Positions 14,901 through 22,863 of a stretch of DNA of 38,323 nt are shown one piece after another. This stretch comes from a virus, in the IMG/VR virus record IMGVR_UViG_3300034073_004976, positions 1 to 38,323 of that record. One strand, given 5' to 3'. The translations under genes were made by a program, and so were the position numbers. Position 1 is the first letter of the stretch. Every line of letters begins with the position of its first letter. The notes under the pieces were generated by a model, which had not been told where the DNA came from, did no database searches, and saw only the letters and a program-made list of their open reading frames with translations.

Positions 14901-17583
14901 AGTCTATATTGGAATCAACCCAATCTTGAGCTATAGAATTATTTGGTACATTTTCATATATATCCCATCCTTTATTATTGTGTAACCAATTGCAGTATTT
15001 TGCGGCTCTAATCCAGGAGATAAAATTAGCAGGTTTATTGCTCATTAACGGTTTAATTACATATCTTTCTCCAAAGTTTTTGCATGAATCTAAGGCTATG
15101 CCTCCTGTATGATGGTTCGCCATTCTGTAATCATACAAATCAAGATTATTTTCACCCAGAGGATCAACAGTATTTAAATAGTCGCAGTATTCTTGATTAG
15201 TTAATAAATTTTGTTGTATATAATAACTATAGTATACGCTACCAAGATTACAACTTTCTGGGCTTGGGTCGTTAATATTTCCTTCGTTTTCTATTATAAT
15301 AAAATTATTATAATTGTCTGGATTTTCATATGAAGCAATTCTTAGACCAAATCCTCCGTCGTCAAAAACAGAAAAAATATCATGGTTTTTAAATATGTGC
15401 TTACTAAGAGCAAGACTATCGCTATCTAGCCAGCTACCACCACGTAAAATTTTATGATTAGGTTTATTGTCTGGGCTAGTATCTGTCCATTCGTATAACT
15501 GACCGGCCATATCATAGATACCATATTTTGATGGCCTTCCATTAAGGCCGATTGTTGTTAATCCAGCATTACCACCCCATACGGCCCTTTCTGCGTAATT
15601 ACATGAATTATTATCTAATTCTTTGTTGCTATTAAGAGACAGCTTAATAACAGAATAAATATTTTTATCATTACTGATAAGCTTTGATAGATTAGCTTGT
15701 TGAATAAACACATCATCAAAACCAAATTCTATAACCCCAGCGATTTCTGATGTTTGGTCATGTCTATTTGTGATTATTCCAGATAAGGGATAGATTGAAC
15801 ACGGGGCAGAAGCGTCCACAGATTCAAAAGAGTAAGAATAATTATCTAAAAGCCCGGATAGTGATATATTGAACGGGATCATTAATCCTGTAGATATAAT
15901 TAAATTATCAGAATTAATACCAGAAATATTGATATTTGGACATATGTTGGTTTCACAAAGGATTTTTGGATCTGCCTCTAAGCATCTGGGTATATGTATA
16001 TCTTTATCTGGGTATTCACGAGTTATAAAATAATAGGATTCGCCAGGTTCTAGTTCAGATAAGGAGCTGTATGGATTAGGTACAAATGCATTACCAGATG
16101 GTAATACCCAAAAAATTGCAGTATTATCATCTATACTTTTTGTACTATATATAGTAGAAATATTGTCTATAAAATTGTGCCATAGTTGATATTGTTTTTC
16201 TCCAGGCTGAAAAACCTTATCTCCACATTTAGGCTCAAGTAAAGATAGTTTATCACTACCAAGATATGTTTTAATATTAAACATCGATTCTAGAATCATG
16301 TTATTAATATTATCTACTTGTGGCGCCGTAAATATTGATGGGGTGGGTGTGTTACTTGGGGTTGTGGTTATTGTTGGTGTTACTGTGGGAGTTACTGATC
16401 TTGTTGGCGTTGGAGTTTTTGTGGGTGTTTTTGTTGGACTTATTGTATTTGTGGGAGTACTTGTTGAGGTTGGGGTTGTAGTAACAGTAGTAGTGACTGT
16501 TGGGGTTGGGGTTAGTGTTGGTGTGATGCTGCTAGTTGGGGTGTGGGTTGGAGTAGTTGTAGGTGTGGTTGTTATGGTCGGAGTTGTTGTTGGAGTAAGA
16601 CTAACAGACAAAGATTGTGTAGGAGATAAGGTTGGAGTTACTGTATTTGTTGGAGTAGTAGTTGGAGTTAGGCTTGGTGTCAATGTAGGGGTGGGACTAG
16701 GAAAAATATTATTTACTGGTCCATCACCTAATATGTTCGATATAACGCATGATGGGTCTGTATCGTATTGCGTAGCATATAACCAATATCCACTATTTAA
16801 TCCGTCAGCTTTATAGTATGCTGATTTATACCATTCATTTTCTGAAGATATAGCATATTTAGCATTTGGGTTTCTAGTTATAGACAATATATTAGTGCCA
16901 TTAGTTAAATCATATGCGCCCGATTCTGTATCTCCGAAATCATTATGAAGCCAATTCGCCATCCTTGCGGCACAAAACCAGTCAACATAATTTACTGGCT
17001 TATTTGACATATTATTTTTAACTATATATTTTGATCCAACAGGATTGCTAGGAACATAAATAATACCTCCTCTAAAATTATTTGTCATATCTATAGAATA
17101 TGTATTATACAGATTTTGGCCGCTAGGATCTGTGTTGTTCAAAAATTCGACATATTCTTGATTAGTGACAGGATGTATCATGATGTGATAATCATAAGAT
17201 ACTGATCCTTTTGAGTTTGTGTCGGCTTCATTACCAGAGTCGTTTATACCAACAAAAAAAACAAAAATAGAACCAATTGATAAATGTACTAATCTAAAAC
17301 CTATATTAAATGATTTCGTACTAGCGGAACTATTGATAGAAAAATTAGAAGATAAAACCGAAGTGGTTGTTGAGTTCCAGGCTCCTCCTCTAAGAATTTT
17401 ATTATAATTGCCTTGATTTTCTATGGTATTTTCATTCCATTCCCAAACATTTCCGGATTGATCTCTTGTCCCGTATGCACTAGTGCCACCATTTGTACCT
17501 ACTGAGGTAATATTACCGTTTTGTAGATTCCATCTAGCACAATTATTAAAATTGGCAGTATTACTACCTTTTGGAAAAGCCAT
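11947..17583 (-). CDS. Giant modular adhesin: reversed FGE halves, PA-IL insert, DUF285 repeats
   Basis: The 1878-aa protein contains, in order: a C-terminal FGE-sulfatase half (residues 1-100: VGTNGGTSAYGTRDQSGNVW, ILRGGAW, NIGFRLV); an N-terminal FGE half (126-290: HPVTNQEYVEFLN, NKPVNYVDW, ENEWYKSAYY); a Pro/Thr linker (295-420); an Ig-like region; a second C-half (about 661-748) and N-half (about 778-1066). This second N-half is interrupted at 878-1012 by a PA-IL/LecA-like lectin domain (VEIQASGTIKF, LVGKIGDNG, GRLYLGIND, DNFGSFDVNI). Then come Cys-containing Ig-like regions, a second Pro/Thr linker (about 1360-1485) and DUF285 repeats (about 1625-1790). No catalytic sulfatase-maturing Cys pair is obvious, so the FGE modules are more likely C-type-lectin-fold binding domains. 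It is probably a receptor-binding tail or fibre protein. AGGA lies 7 bases before the ATG. Confidence 0.85.
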   Translation of the reverse strand: MAFPKGSNTANFNNCARWNLQNGNITSVGTNGGTSAYGTRDQSGNVWEWNENTIENQGNYNKILRGGAWNSTTTSVLSSNFSINSSASTKSFNIGFRLVHLSIGSIFVFFVGINDSGNEADTNSKGSVSYDYHIMIHPVTNQEYVEFLNNTDPSGQNLYNTYSIDMTNNFRGGIIYVPSNPVGSKYIVKNNMSNKPVNYVDWFCAARMANWLHNDFGDTESGAYDLTNGTNILSITRNPNAKYAISSENEWYKSAYYKADGLNSGYWLYATQYDTDPSCVISNILGDGPVNNIFPSPTPTLTPSLTPTTTPTNTVTPTLSPTQSLSVSLTPTTTPTITTTPTTTPTHTPTSSITPTLTPTPTVTTTVTTTPTSTSTPTNTISPTKTPTKTPTPTRSVTPTVTPTITTTPSNTPTPSIFTAPQVDNINNMILESMFNIKTYLGSDKLSLLEPKCGDKVFQPGEKQYQLWHNFIDNISTIYSTKSIDDNTAIFWVLPSGNAFVPNPYSSLSELEPGESYYFITREYPDKDIHIPRCLEADPKILCETNICPNINISGINSDNLIISTGLMIPFNISLSGLLDNYSYSFESVDASAPCSIYPLSGIITNRHDQTSEIAGVIEFGFDDVFIQQANLSKLISNDKNIYSVIKLSLNSNKELDNNSCNYAERAVWGGNAGLTTIGLNGRPSKYGIYDMAGQLYEWTDTSPDNKPNHKILRGGSWLDSDSLALSKHIFKNHDIFSVFDDGGFGLRIASYENPDNYNNFIIIENEGNINDPSPESCNLGSVYYSYYIQQNLLTNQEYCDYLNTVDPLGENNLDLYDYRMANHHTGGIALDSCKNFGERYVIKPLMSNKPANFISWIRAAKYCNWLHNNKGWDIYENVPNNSIAQDWVDSNIDLHPDSIVEIQASGTIKFTDVTDINQWTGPEGVNLGELASATCGFDVPQAVSIPVAALVGKIGDNGTIFEIGTGGRYNPEISGRLYLGINDVRCTEDNFGSFDVNIRVYDPATINDKLLVGAYDLRNIIFDNQIYRNFDAKYFIPSHNEWYKAAFYDSELAAYWTYPTQSHDAPQPVLSDSSGNAKNIQTLCPEKVDHIFTVQCDSCHDAKEQYNKCPKILSMTNNIDLSQFEGDHAVVDVVVTGLSKNTSYSYFFDSTDSNWPAHISDKDNVFIANGDTHTISSTFTFVNDKNTNFNLPPVSEKTKDFSKIYNILRFNIAKASQPNCGIAWSESLLKCNKCYSKEFVTDVEFVAPSNRQIEVSGNGCKQYIPIMVDIKNYLPDSYIDDLSSTNNISKEKYYFRFGSDSSNVSFYPAGGHVYVANNARLTSLALLNGNVNVNAFIRLTRESTGATSTDYIALKCAAQCTPTPSPTPVSTRTPTPTPTITNSPTTTPTTTPTVTVSQTVSPSITVSPTVTRTVTPTNSVSATVTPTPLPSRSPTPTQTMTPTLTPTHSMTPTPSVSVSVSATATPTQTISPTVSPSVSVSPIPPDSVISPLIIDYGHNYSTLINSSTMAITITIDASEPSWYLVEGGTQQDGVVGTVFFDGKHRLVINFTDRRPSVVTARNKTGSIKITPINHTNTTDVVIADSFTSTPTSSVAGGVTGISSWISSLKRITLDSLPLLNSVPDYIPKAEHIQLPLCTTFNDPNVMSWDTSSINDMNNMFRGCVRFNIPLSLWDTSNVTNMSRMFQDARAFTGDTLDSWNTGKVTNMSSMFESAVSFRGNISNWDTSQVTNMNSMFYNAGAFTTDINNWNVSNVISMRDMFRLTGYTTKLSRWNASSLKDAADFSILGTDDWILPALLSDLYLPGSDLDNLLIKWDQNKSLFSTYFTTPRPASSAFEYNYTANTKIRVRTSSRGTIIARTIPGAQALVNLRQAGWDI
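13121..13505. repeat. Pro/Thr-rich linker DNA (second, giant adhesin)
   Basis: About 385 bases of GT-rich plus strand (GTTGG, GTTGGTGTTG and similar) encode a TPT/SPT/SVSV linker on the minus strand. It separates the Cys-rich Ig-like region from the DUF285 module. Long open frames on the plus strand here are by-products of the composition. Confidence 0.85.
16330..16701. repeat. Pro/Thr-rich linker DNA (first, giant adhesin)
   Basis: About 370 bases of the same GT-rich, imperfectly repetitive composition encode TPTTTPT-type residues. It lies between the first reversed FGE domain and the following Ig-like region. The similarity to 13121-13505 and 21148-21657 gives this phage several targets for slippage or recombination between adhesin genes. 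Confidence 0.85.
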
Positions 17584-17620
17584 ATTTGGTCCTATTAAAT
17601 TTTTATGTGATATATTGATT

Positions 17621-17629
17621 TACACCAAT
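17621..17629 (-). promoter_or_regulatory. ATTGGTGTA element before the giant adhesin
   Basis: The minus strand reads ATTGGTGTA 45 bases before the ATG at 17583. The core matches the elements at 8231-8244 and 11936-11949. The sequence after it is AT-rich without a clear -10 box. Confidence 0.3.
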
Positions 17630-17650
17630 GTTTTAGGTCGTAATTAATTT

Positions 17651-18067
17651 TTATGAGCATATTGGTATCAATAAAGCCTTATCATCAGGAGCGCATTGCT
17701 CAAAAATAACTTCATCAGTAGAAGGGTCTATAATTTGTATTTTGGCTATGCCTCTATGTACAGAGCCAGGGCTTGGGATGCCAACGAGTTCTATTTTATA
17801 TTTAGCATCTTGCGAAGCTGTGCCAGCGGGTAATATTATTCTAGATTCTCTATATCCACCATCTGATGCATTATTTAAATCAATTTCTCCAACTTCGTTG
17901 GAATTAATATAAACATCAAATCTTGCTCTATTGCACCTATGACCACCGGAACATACCGATGGATCATAGCTTACTTTTAATACAAAAGAACTGATATCTT
18001 CGTATGCAACGCACGGTGGAGGAGGTTCTGGATCTGGGAAGTCGATACAAGAATAGTCATCGGTCAT
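17651..18067 (-). CDS. Beta-rich structural protein with PICS tail
   Basis: The 138-aa protein has a proline-rich start (FPDPEPPPPC) and a beta-sandwich-like body with the phrase HRCNRARFDVYINSNEVGEI, then DLNNASDGGYRESRI. Similar CNRA...N.NN...R stretches occur in other phage structural proteins of unknown role. It ends in IPICS, nearly the same as the end of the preceding gene's product (QPICS). AAAGGAA precedes the ATG. It lies between two giant adhesins and may be a linker, chaperone or small fibre component. Confidence 0.65.
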   Translation of the reverse strand: MTDDYSCIDFPDPEPPPPCVAYEDISSFVLKVSYDPSVCSGGHRCNRARFDVYINSNEVGEIDLNNASDGGYRESRIILPAGTASQDAKYKIELVGIPSPGSVHRGIAKIQIIDPSTDEVIFEQCAPDDKALLIPICS

Positions 18068-18079
18068 AATAGAATTCCT

Positions 18080-19279
18080 TTAAGAACATATAGGCTGCTT
18101 ATTAAATGTTGATACTATCCATCTTATCCATCTTTCAGAATTGCACAGTATGCGTCTTGTTGTCAATCCATTATTTTTAGCTATGGTGAAATATTCTGAT
18201 ACTCCATCTTTTACCGAAGACCAGCCGAGAGAAGGGCTATCATCGACAAATACATTAACCTGAGAAGAGGGATTGATGTCACCAAAAGCTTCTTTTATTT
18301 TTTCGTTTATCCAATTCCCAGTCAATGGCTCATTATTTATTATACAAGCGGGGACATTTCTAGACGATGGTATTATTCTAGAATCTGGTATTGGCATCTG
18401 GTATCCGTCTGGCACATTAATATATGGATATAATGGTAAAATAGTACATTGTTGTTTGATAAAAGATCTTACATGAAATATTAAAATTTTATTTACGTCT
18501 ATAGCTTTAAGGCTGTCCAATAATTTAAAATCATCCATGTCCTGATACCAGTATATATTAGGGGTACCATATGGGGATTGATTAACATATCCAAAAATAT
18601 TTGGTGCTGATGGATATAAAGACTCGTCAGCAAAAATAATACAATAATCATCAAAGCCTATGCCTGCTTCTGGAGGCTGTGGGGGAGGGGGCAGAACAGG
18701 AGGATCTAATGCCTTACACACAGTATTTGAGTACTGATTTGGCGATCCAGGACCACAACAATCTGTTCCGCCAACCCTAAAACATATTCTAGAATAATTT
18801 TTATCATTAAAGACATTACCCGGAATAATAACTTGTATATATGTTTTATCGCAAGTTGGTGTTGGTATGGGGGAACATCTCAAAACTAAAACATCATAGG
18901 TTATCAAAGCTCCAACTCTTGTTGTTTTACCACAAATATATGCTGTAGTATCTAAACTAGCACCCTCATACTCAGCAACTATAGATACCTGCTCGCCGAT
19001 GATCCAGTCGTCTATAGGAGAACCGGGATATAACAAGGAATTCGCACCGCGTATAACCTGAAATAAACAATCATCACCTATGCATTTTTTATATGGATCA
19101 TTAAGTTGATCGCTATTATAAGTAACCGCACATGCTACCCAAGAAGACCCAGAGGACAGACCCTGTATTCTGAAGGCGCTTTCAGTAAAAACACAATTAC
19201 ATTCTATTGGGACAAATTTACTAAAGCATGCATTGTCAGAGTAATCACAATATCTCAGCGATTCTTCAGTAGGTATCAT
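18080..19279 (-). CDS. Cys-rich tail-region protein with possible vWA-like end
   Basis: The 399-aa protein has about 20 cysteines. Residues 1-190 look like one or two beta domains; a polyproline hinge (PPVLPPPPQPPEAG) at about 195-207 leads to a second domain with alternating hydrophobic strands (YCIIFADES, NKILIFHVRSF, NVFVDDSPSLGW). The last contains DDSPS, which fits the DxSxS metal site of von Willebrand A domains, although it lies near the C-terminus rather than the start. The vWA idea is weak. The ending QPICS is shared with the next gene. The position between adhesins suggests a tail or baseplate role. Confidence 0.65.
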   Translation of the reverse strand: MIPTEESLRYCDYSDNACFSKFVPIECNCVFTESAFRIQGLSSGSSWVACAVTYNSDQLNDPYKKCIGDDCLFQVIRGANSLLYPGSPIDDWIIGEQVSIVAEYEGASLDTTAYICGKTTRVGALITYDVLVLRCSPIPTPTCDKTYIQVIIPGNVFNDKNYSRICFRVGGTDCCGPGSPNQYSNTVCKALDPPVLPPPPQPPEAGIGFDDYCIIFADESLYPSAPNIFGYVNQSPYGTPNIYWYQDMDDFKLLDSLKAIDVNKILIFHVRSFIKQQCTILPLYPYINVPDGYQMPIPDSRIIPSSRNVPACIINNEPLTGNWINEKIKEAFGDINPSSQVNVFVDDSPSLGWSSVKDGVSEYFTIAKNNGLTTRRILCNSERWIRWIVSTFNKQPICS

Positions 19280-19297
19280 AATTATTACTCACAAAAT

Positions 19298-21958
19298 TTA
19301 CGGAATTAAATTAGTACAAATCGATGGTAGAGTTATATACTGATATGGGCTGCAATCAACCCAAGAGGCATCTGCACGTTGCCAATCTGCAAAACTTACT
19401 TCGTGCTTAATATTAACGTAGTATAGGCCACAATGTAATTCATCTATGCAATTAATATGATTAATAGCTAAATATAATCGACCAGATGCTGCTGCTTTAA
19501 GAGACAGGTCGGATCCTATAAAGAAAGGCGATCCGTTTTCACCAATTTTGCCTATTAGTGATAGGGAAGGTAAGTGTTGAGCTTCTTGTAGTTTGCATGA
19601 AGTTAAATTGTTTGAGATACCATTAGGACCGGATTGTAGAGGAACGGGTGTTGTAACGGTGGATGGGGACAGAACAGACGATGGGTAGTACACGACTCCA
19701 GTAGCCCCAAACTCTAATTCTTCTTCATCTACTATGTCTATAAAAGTATCTTTCCACGAAGGGGTTCTGGCTCCAACATATATATCAATAGATTCTCTTT
19801 CTATAAGTCTGTATTCAACGTTGCAACAACAGCTTGGGTTTCTAAGCATATCTAGTATAAAAATACCTCCGCCATCAGCTAATTTGTCGGTTAGTGTAGC
19901 ATCACAAATTTCTATACTTGGACATTCACAAATAGCGTCTCTTGGGAAGGGCCCATTTTTAAGACTATCTATTAATGGACATACGGGTTGTTTGTTTGAC
20001 TGTGTGGCATATCGATAATATCTCGAATCAATGGGGTTATAGTACGCAGCCTTATACCACTCATTGTCTGTTGGTAAGAAATATTTTGCGTCGTTGTTTC
20101 GCTTAATTAAATGTATATTCCTTGGCGATACATCAGAAGGTATACTATAGGCGCCATCTTCTGTGTCTCCGAAATTATTGTGTAACCAATTACAGTATCT
20201 TATGGCGGTTAGCCAGGTAACAAAATTAACTGGTTTATGGTCCATATTTTGTTTTAGATAGTATTCATATCTATCTTTTAACGGATTGAATCTTCTGATA
20301 ATTCCTCCGTTATTATCATCTTCCATTTCTTGGTGATATAGTCGTAAGTGATCGGAAGATTGATCGAATGCTACAGAATTTAGAAATGCTATAAACTCAT
20401 AGTTAGTTACTTCATACTTATGGATTTTGTAGCTATATTTTACTCTTCCAAAACCAAGCGAACTAGATAGATTGCAAGGCTCGTTTACATCGGCGAAACA
20501 CTTGATATCTAATGGGTTATTATACGATGCTATTCTAAAACCAAATTGTGAAGACACCTGATCAAAATTATTGGAATACCGAGACGATAAGCTAAACGCA
20601 TCGATTTCCATTAAGCTACTAGCATAGGAACCGCCCCTAAGTACTTTATGTAAGGTATTATCTCCTGTTGATTCTGTCCACTCCCAAACATTTCCATTTT
20701 GATCAAAAGTACCATACCCACTCTGTCTACCATTAGTACCTACTGTTGTAACTATAAAAGCATAGTCTGTGGGGTCGCAGTCTATACATCCGGCAAAATT
20801 AATAGAAGATCTAACATCAGGAGATGGACTTGGAGTAGGAGAAACTATTGGACAGTCCGCCGTTGCGCAACCGCAGTTATCGTTTTTTACCACTACAATT
20901 TTAGAATCTTCTAGATGTGTTTCTAGATCAAGTACTCTAATTGATACAGTGGCGCTATCAGATGATTCTAGTCTAGTTAATAAAAGAGTAATGTCTTGAT
21001 TGCCATCGTATTTGGCAACAAATTCTATTTCACTAGGCACGATTTTTGTAATACTATCATAATCATTGGAAAATATGTTGACTTTGTATCTATGAGAAGA
21101 TATTAATGGTCCTATAGATGCCTGTATAATACAATCATTTAATGCTAAATTCGGAGTAATAGAAGGAGTAGGAGATGGGGCAGGGCAAGAGGTTTCGCTA
21201 GGGGTCGGTGTTGGCGTGGCTGTTCTAGTGGGTGTTGGTGTGGGCGTTCTTGTTGGTGTCTTAGTAGGTGTGGCGGTTTGTGTTGGGGTAACGGTCGGAG
21301 TACTAGTTGATGTGCGTGTGGGTGTGTTGCTAAGAGTTTGGGTTGGTGTGATAGTTATGCTAGATGTTGGGGTCAGGCTAGCAGTAAGGCTTACGGTGAT
21401 AGACGGAGTAGGGGTATGAGTCAAAGAAACCGAAGGGGTCGGAGTTTGTGTTGGAGTGGTGGAGGGTGTCGGGTTTGGGGTAGGCGTTACAGAAGCTGTT
21501 ACGCTAGGTGTCGGATTGGGGGTTGGTGTGCATGTTGGGGTTGGGGTGGCAGATACGCTTATACTTATACTAGGAGTCACCGAGACACTCGGGGTAACAG
21601 TAGGGGTGTTAGTTGGCGTTATCGTTGGTGTGGCGGTTGGTGAGGGTGGTGGAGGAATATCCTCAGAAGTTACTTGACCTATCCAGTTACCTGTGCGGGC
21701 ACTAACTACTAACCACCTACTACCATTCCATGCCCAATGACCATTATCGTTTGGAGAACTATAATTAGTTCTGGAATCATTTATGGGGGACCTAGGATCT
21801 ATAAAAGTTATTCGACGCCCTCTTTCGTACTCTATACTATGAAGCTTATTTATTGTAAGCGTATCAAAACGGATAGATCCAGGTGCGTTAGGCTCATAGA
21901 CTGGCCTATTAAAATATGATGTGACCGACCTAAAGCCTACTCGTCTATAAATTGCCAT
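19298..21958 (-). CDS. Modular adhesin: Pro/Thr linker, reversed FGE halves, PA-IL-like lectin
   Basis: The 886-aa protein begins with about 100 residues of probable virion-attachment domain (ending HWAWNGSRWLVVSARTGNW), then a Pro/Thr linker (about 104-270) and an Ig-like region (about 275-380). From about 388 comes a C-terminal FGE half (VGTNGRQSGYGTFDQNGNVW, VLRGGSY, FGFRIASYNNP). It is followed, from about 500 to 675, by the N-terminal half (HKYEVTNYEFIAFLN, HKPVNFVTW, DNEWYKAAYYNP). The remainder is a PA-IL/LecA-like lectin domain (LSLIGKIGENGSPFFIG, SGRLYLAINH), whose usual DN.G calcium-site segment is changed to DELHCG. A host-glycan-binding fibre is the natural reading. The start has only a weak AAAGA ribosome binding site. 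Confidence 0.84.
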   Translation of the reverse strand: MAIYRRVGFRSVTSYFNRPVYEPNAPGSIRFDTLTINKLHSIEYERGRRITFIDPRSPINDSRTNYSSPNDNGHWAWNGSRWLVVSARTGNWIGQVTSEDIPPPPSPTATPTITPTNTPTVTPSVSVTPSISISVSATPTPTCTPTPNPTPSVTASVTPTPNPTPSTTPTQTPTPSVSLTHTPTPSITVSLTASLTPTSSITITPTQTLSNTPTRTSTSTPTVTPTQTATPTKTPTRTPTPTPTRTATPTPTPSETSCPAPSPTPSITPNLALNDCIIQASIGPLISSHRYKVNIFSNDYDSITKIVPSEIEFVAKYDGNQDITLLLTRLESSDSATVSIRVLDLETHLEDSKIVVVKNDNCGCATADCPIVSPTPSPSPDVRSSINFAGCIDCDPTDYAFIVTTVGTNGRQSGYGTFDQNGNVWEWTESTGDNTLHKVLRGGSYASSLMEIDAFSLSSRYSNNFDQVSSQFGFRIASYNNPLDIKCFADVNEPCNLSSSLGFGRVKYSYKIHKYEVTNYEFIAFLNSVAFDQSSDHLRLYHQEMEDDNNGGIIRRFNPLKDRYEYYLKQNMDHKPVNFVTWLTAIRYCNWLHNNFGDTEDGAYSIPSDVSPRNIHLIKRNNDAKYFLPTDNEWYKAAYYNPIDSRYYRYATQSNKQPVCPLIDSLKNGPFPRDAICECPSIEICDATLTDKLADGGGIFILDMLRNPSCCCNVEYRLIERESIDIYVGARTPSWKDTFIDIVDEEELEFGATGVVYYPSSVLSPSTVTTPVPLQSGPNGISNNLTSCKLQEAQHLPSLSLIGKIGENGSPFFIGSDLSLKAAASGRLYLAINHINCIDELHCGLYYVNIKHEVSFADWQRADASWVDCSPYQYITLPSICTNLIP
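21148..21657. repeat. Pro/Thr-rich linker DNA (886-aa adhesin)
   Basis: About 510 bases of GT-rich, quasi-repetitive DNA encode the long TPTPT/SVSVT linker of the 886-aa adhesin. It is the longest of the four such tracts in the window. Confidence 0.85.
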
Positions 21959-21959
21959 T

Positions 21960-22265
21960 TTATCTTTCTATTCTACTTTCTAGTGCCTCTAGCGTATGGC
22001 CTAAAGTAGCTATTTGTAATTTAAGCTCATTCATAACTTCTGTATTTCTTTGTAGAGCAGCAGCAAATGCTGCTTGGGTTTCTTTATTAACGGCTAGTCT
22101 TTCCATTATAAACTGACGATCTTGAACATATGGTGACTTTGTTTCTATCATATCGCATACTTCGCTTTTAGTAGCCATATTACGACCTATAGTAAACCAA
22201 AATCCTAACATAGTTAATATAATACCTATACTTGTTGTTGCAACGTATTGCCATACTTCTGTCAT
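21960..22265 (-). CDS. Membrane-anchored coiled-coil protein
   Basis: The 101-aa product has one N-terminal span (VATTSIGIILTMLGFWFTIG, residues 8-27) and then a predicted coiled coil to the end (LQRNTEVMNELKLQIATLGH...ALESRIE). The ribosome binding site GGAGG is the strongest in the region. It sits just after a terminator-like hairpin, so it may begin a new transcript leading into the adhesin genes. Similar small span-plus-coil proteins in phages are annotated as holin or spanin accessories; the function here is unknown. Confidence 0.7.
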   Translation of the reverse strand: MTEVWQYVATTSIGIILTMLGFWFTIGRNMATKSEVCDMIETKSPYVQDRQFIMERLAVNKETQAAFAAALQRNTEVMNELKLQIATLGHTLEALESRIER

Positions 22266-22284
22266 TTTATTTAACCTCCATCAA

Positions 22285-22320
22285 TAAAAAAGCCAATGAT
22301 ACGAATAGCATCACTGGCTT
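22285..22320 (-). terminator. Rho-independent terminator
   Basis: On the minus strand, AAGCCAGTGAT and ATCATTGGCTT form an 11-bp stem with one G-T pair and a 9-base loop, followed by a T run. It lies about 40 bases after the structural gene ending at 22357 and before the GGAGG of the next gene. It is the clearest intrinsic terminator in the window. Confidence 0.8.
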
Positions 22321-22356
22321 AAGGTAATAAGTATTTAACAACCTATTAAATATATA

Positions 22357-22863
22357 TCAATTGGTTTTGCTAGAATAGCTTGTAACAACTGGATAGTTTT
22401 TATTTCCAAGAGTATATGTTATAACACCAGGGGATTGTCTATTCGTTCTTGCGGCATTGTCTTGGCCAAAAGAATCCACAGAAGTTTGTGGCGCTACTGT
22501 CCATTCATGATCAAACTCATTCCAATAGCCAGCTCTAAAAGCTGTGGCGTATTTTGTTGTGGTAATGCTTTCAATTTTTAATGGCGAAGAAATTAATCCT
22601 GGCATACCAGCACCGCTTAGTAAGTAGTCGTTAGTTAGTCCACCAGCTAAAAACACCGTTATTCTTTTGGCTATTGGTTCGTTGTTGTCGTGTGGGAAAT
22701 TACCTAATATGGTATTTTTTGTGACATCTGATGTTTCGACAACTCTTGATCCAATGCTTTCAGGCACAAAACCATCTGGAACTGAAGCTAATAGTCTTGT
22801 TGCCGTAATGCGATGGGTTGCGCCGCCATTATTATTAATTTTGTTAACTGACAGAATTGCCAT
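22357..22863 (-). CDS. Putative phage structural protein
   Basis: Start chosen at the ATG at 22863 with GGAG 6 bases before it, giving 168 aa (MAILSVNKINNNGGATHR). The protein is beta-rich without Cys, membrane spans or signal. It contains GSRVVETSDVTKNTILGNF and ends ITYTLGNKNYPVVTSYSSKTN-like. It has its own terminator downstream and a gap with a promoter-like element upstream, suggesting a strongly expressed single gene, as expected for a virion protein. No family is recognised. Confidence 0.65.
   Translation of the reverse strand: MAILSVNKINNNGGATHRITATRLLASVPDGFVPESIGSRVVETSDVTKNTILGNFPHDNNEPIAKRITVFLAGGLTNDYLLSGAGMPGLISSPLKIESITTTKYATAFRAGYWNEFDHEWTVAPQTSVDSFGQDNAARTNRQSPGVITYTLGNKNYPVVTSYSSKTN

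Noticed and set aside
16298-16816. Long Gly/Val-rich open frames on the plus strand (also 13172-13531 and 21216-21677)
   Set aside because: They are the complement of Pro/Thr linker codons; composition alone keeps them open.
17284-17583. Diversity-generating retroelement variable region in the FGE C-half
   Set aside because: The fold type suits it, but there is no reverse transcriptase, no template repeat and no near-identical copy of this segment in the window.
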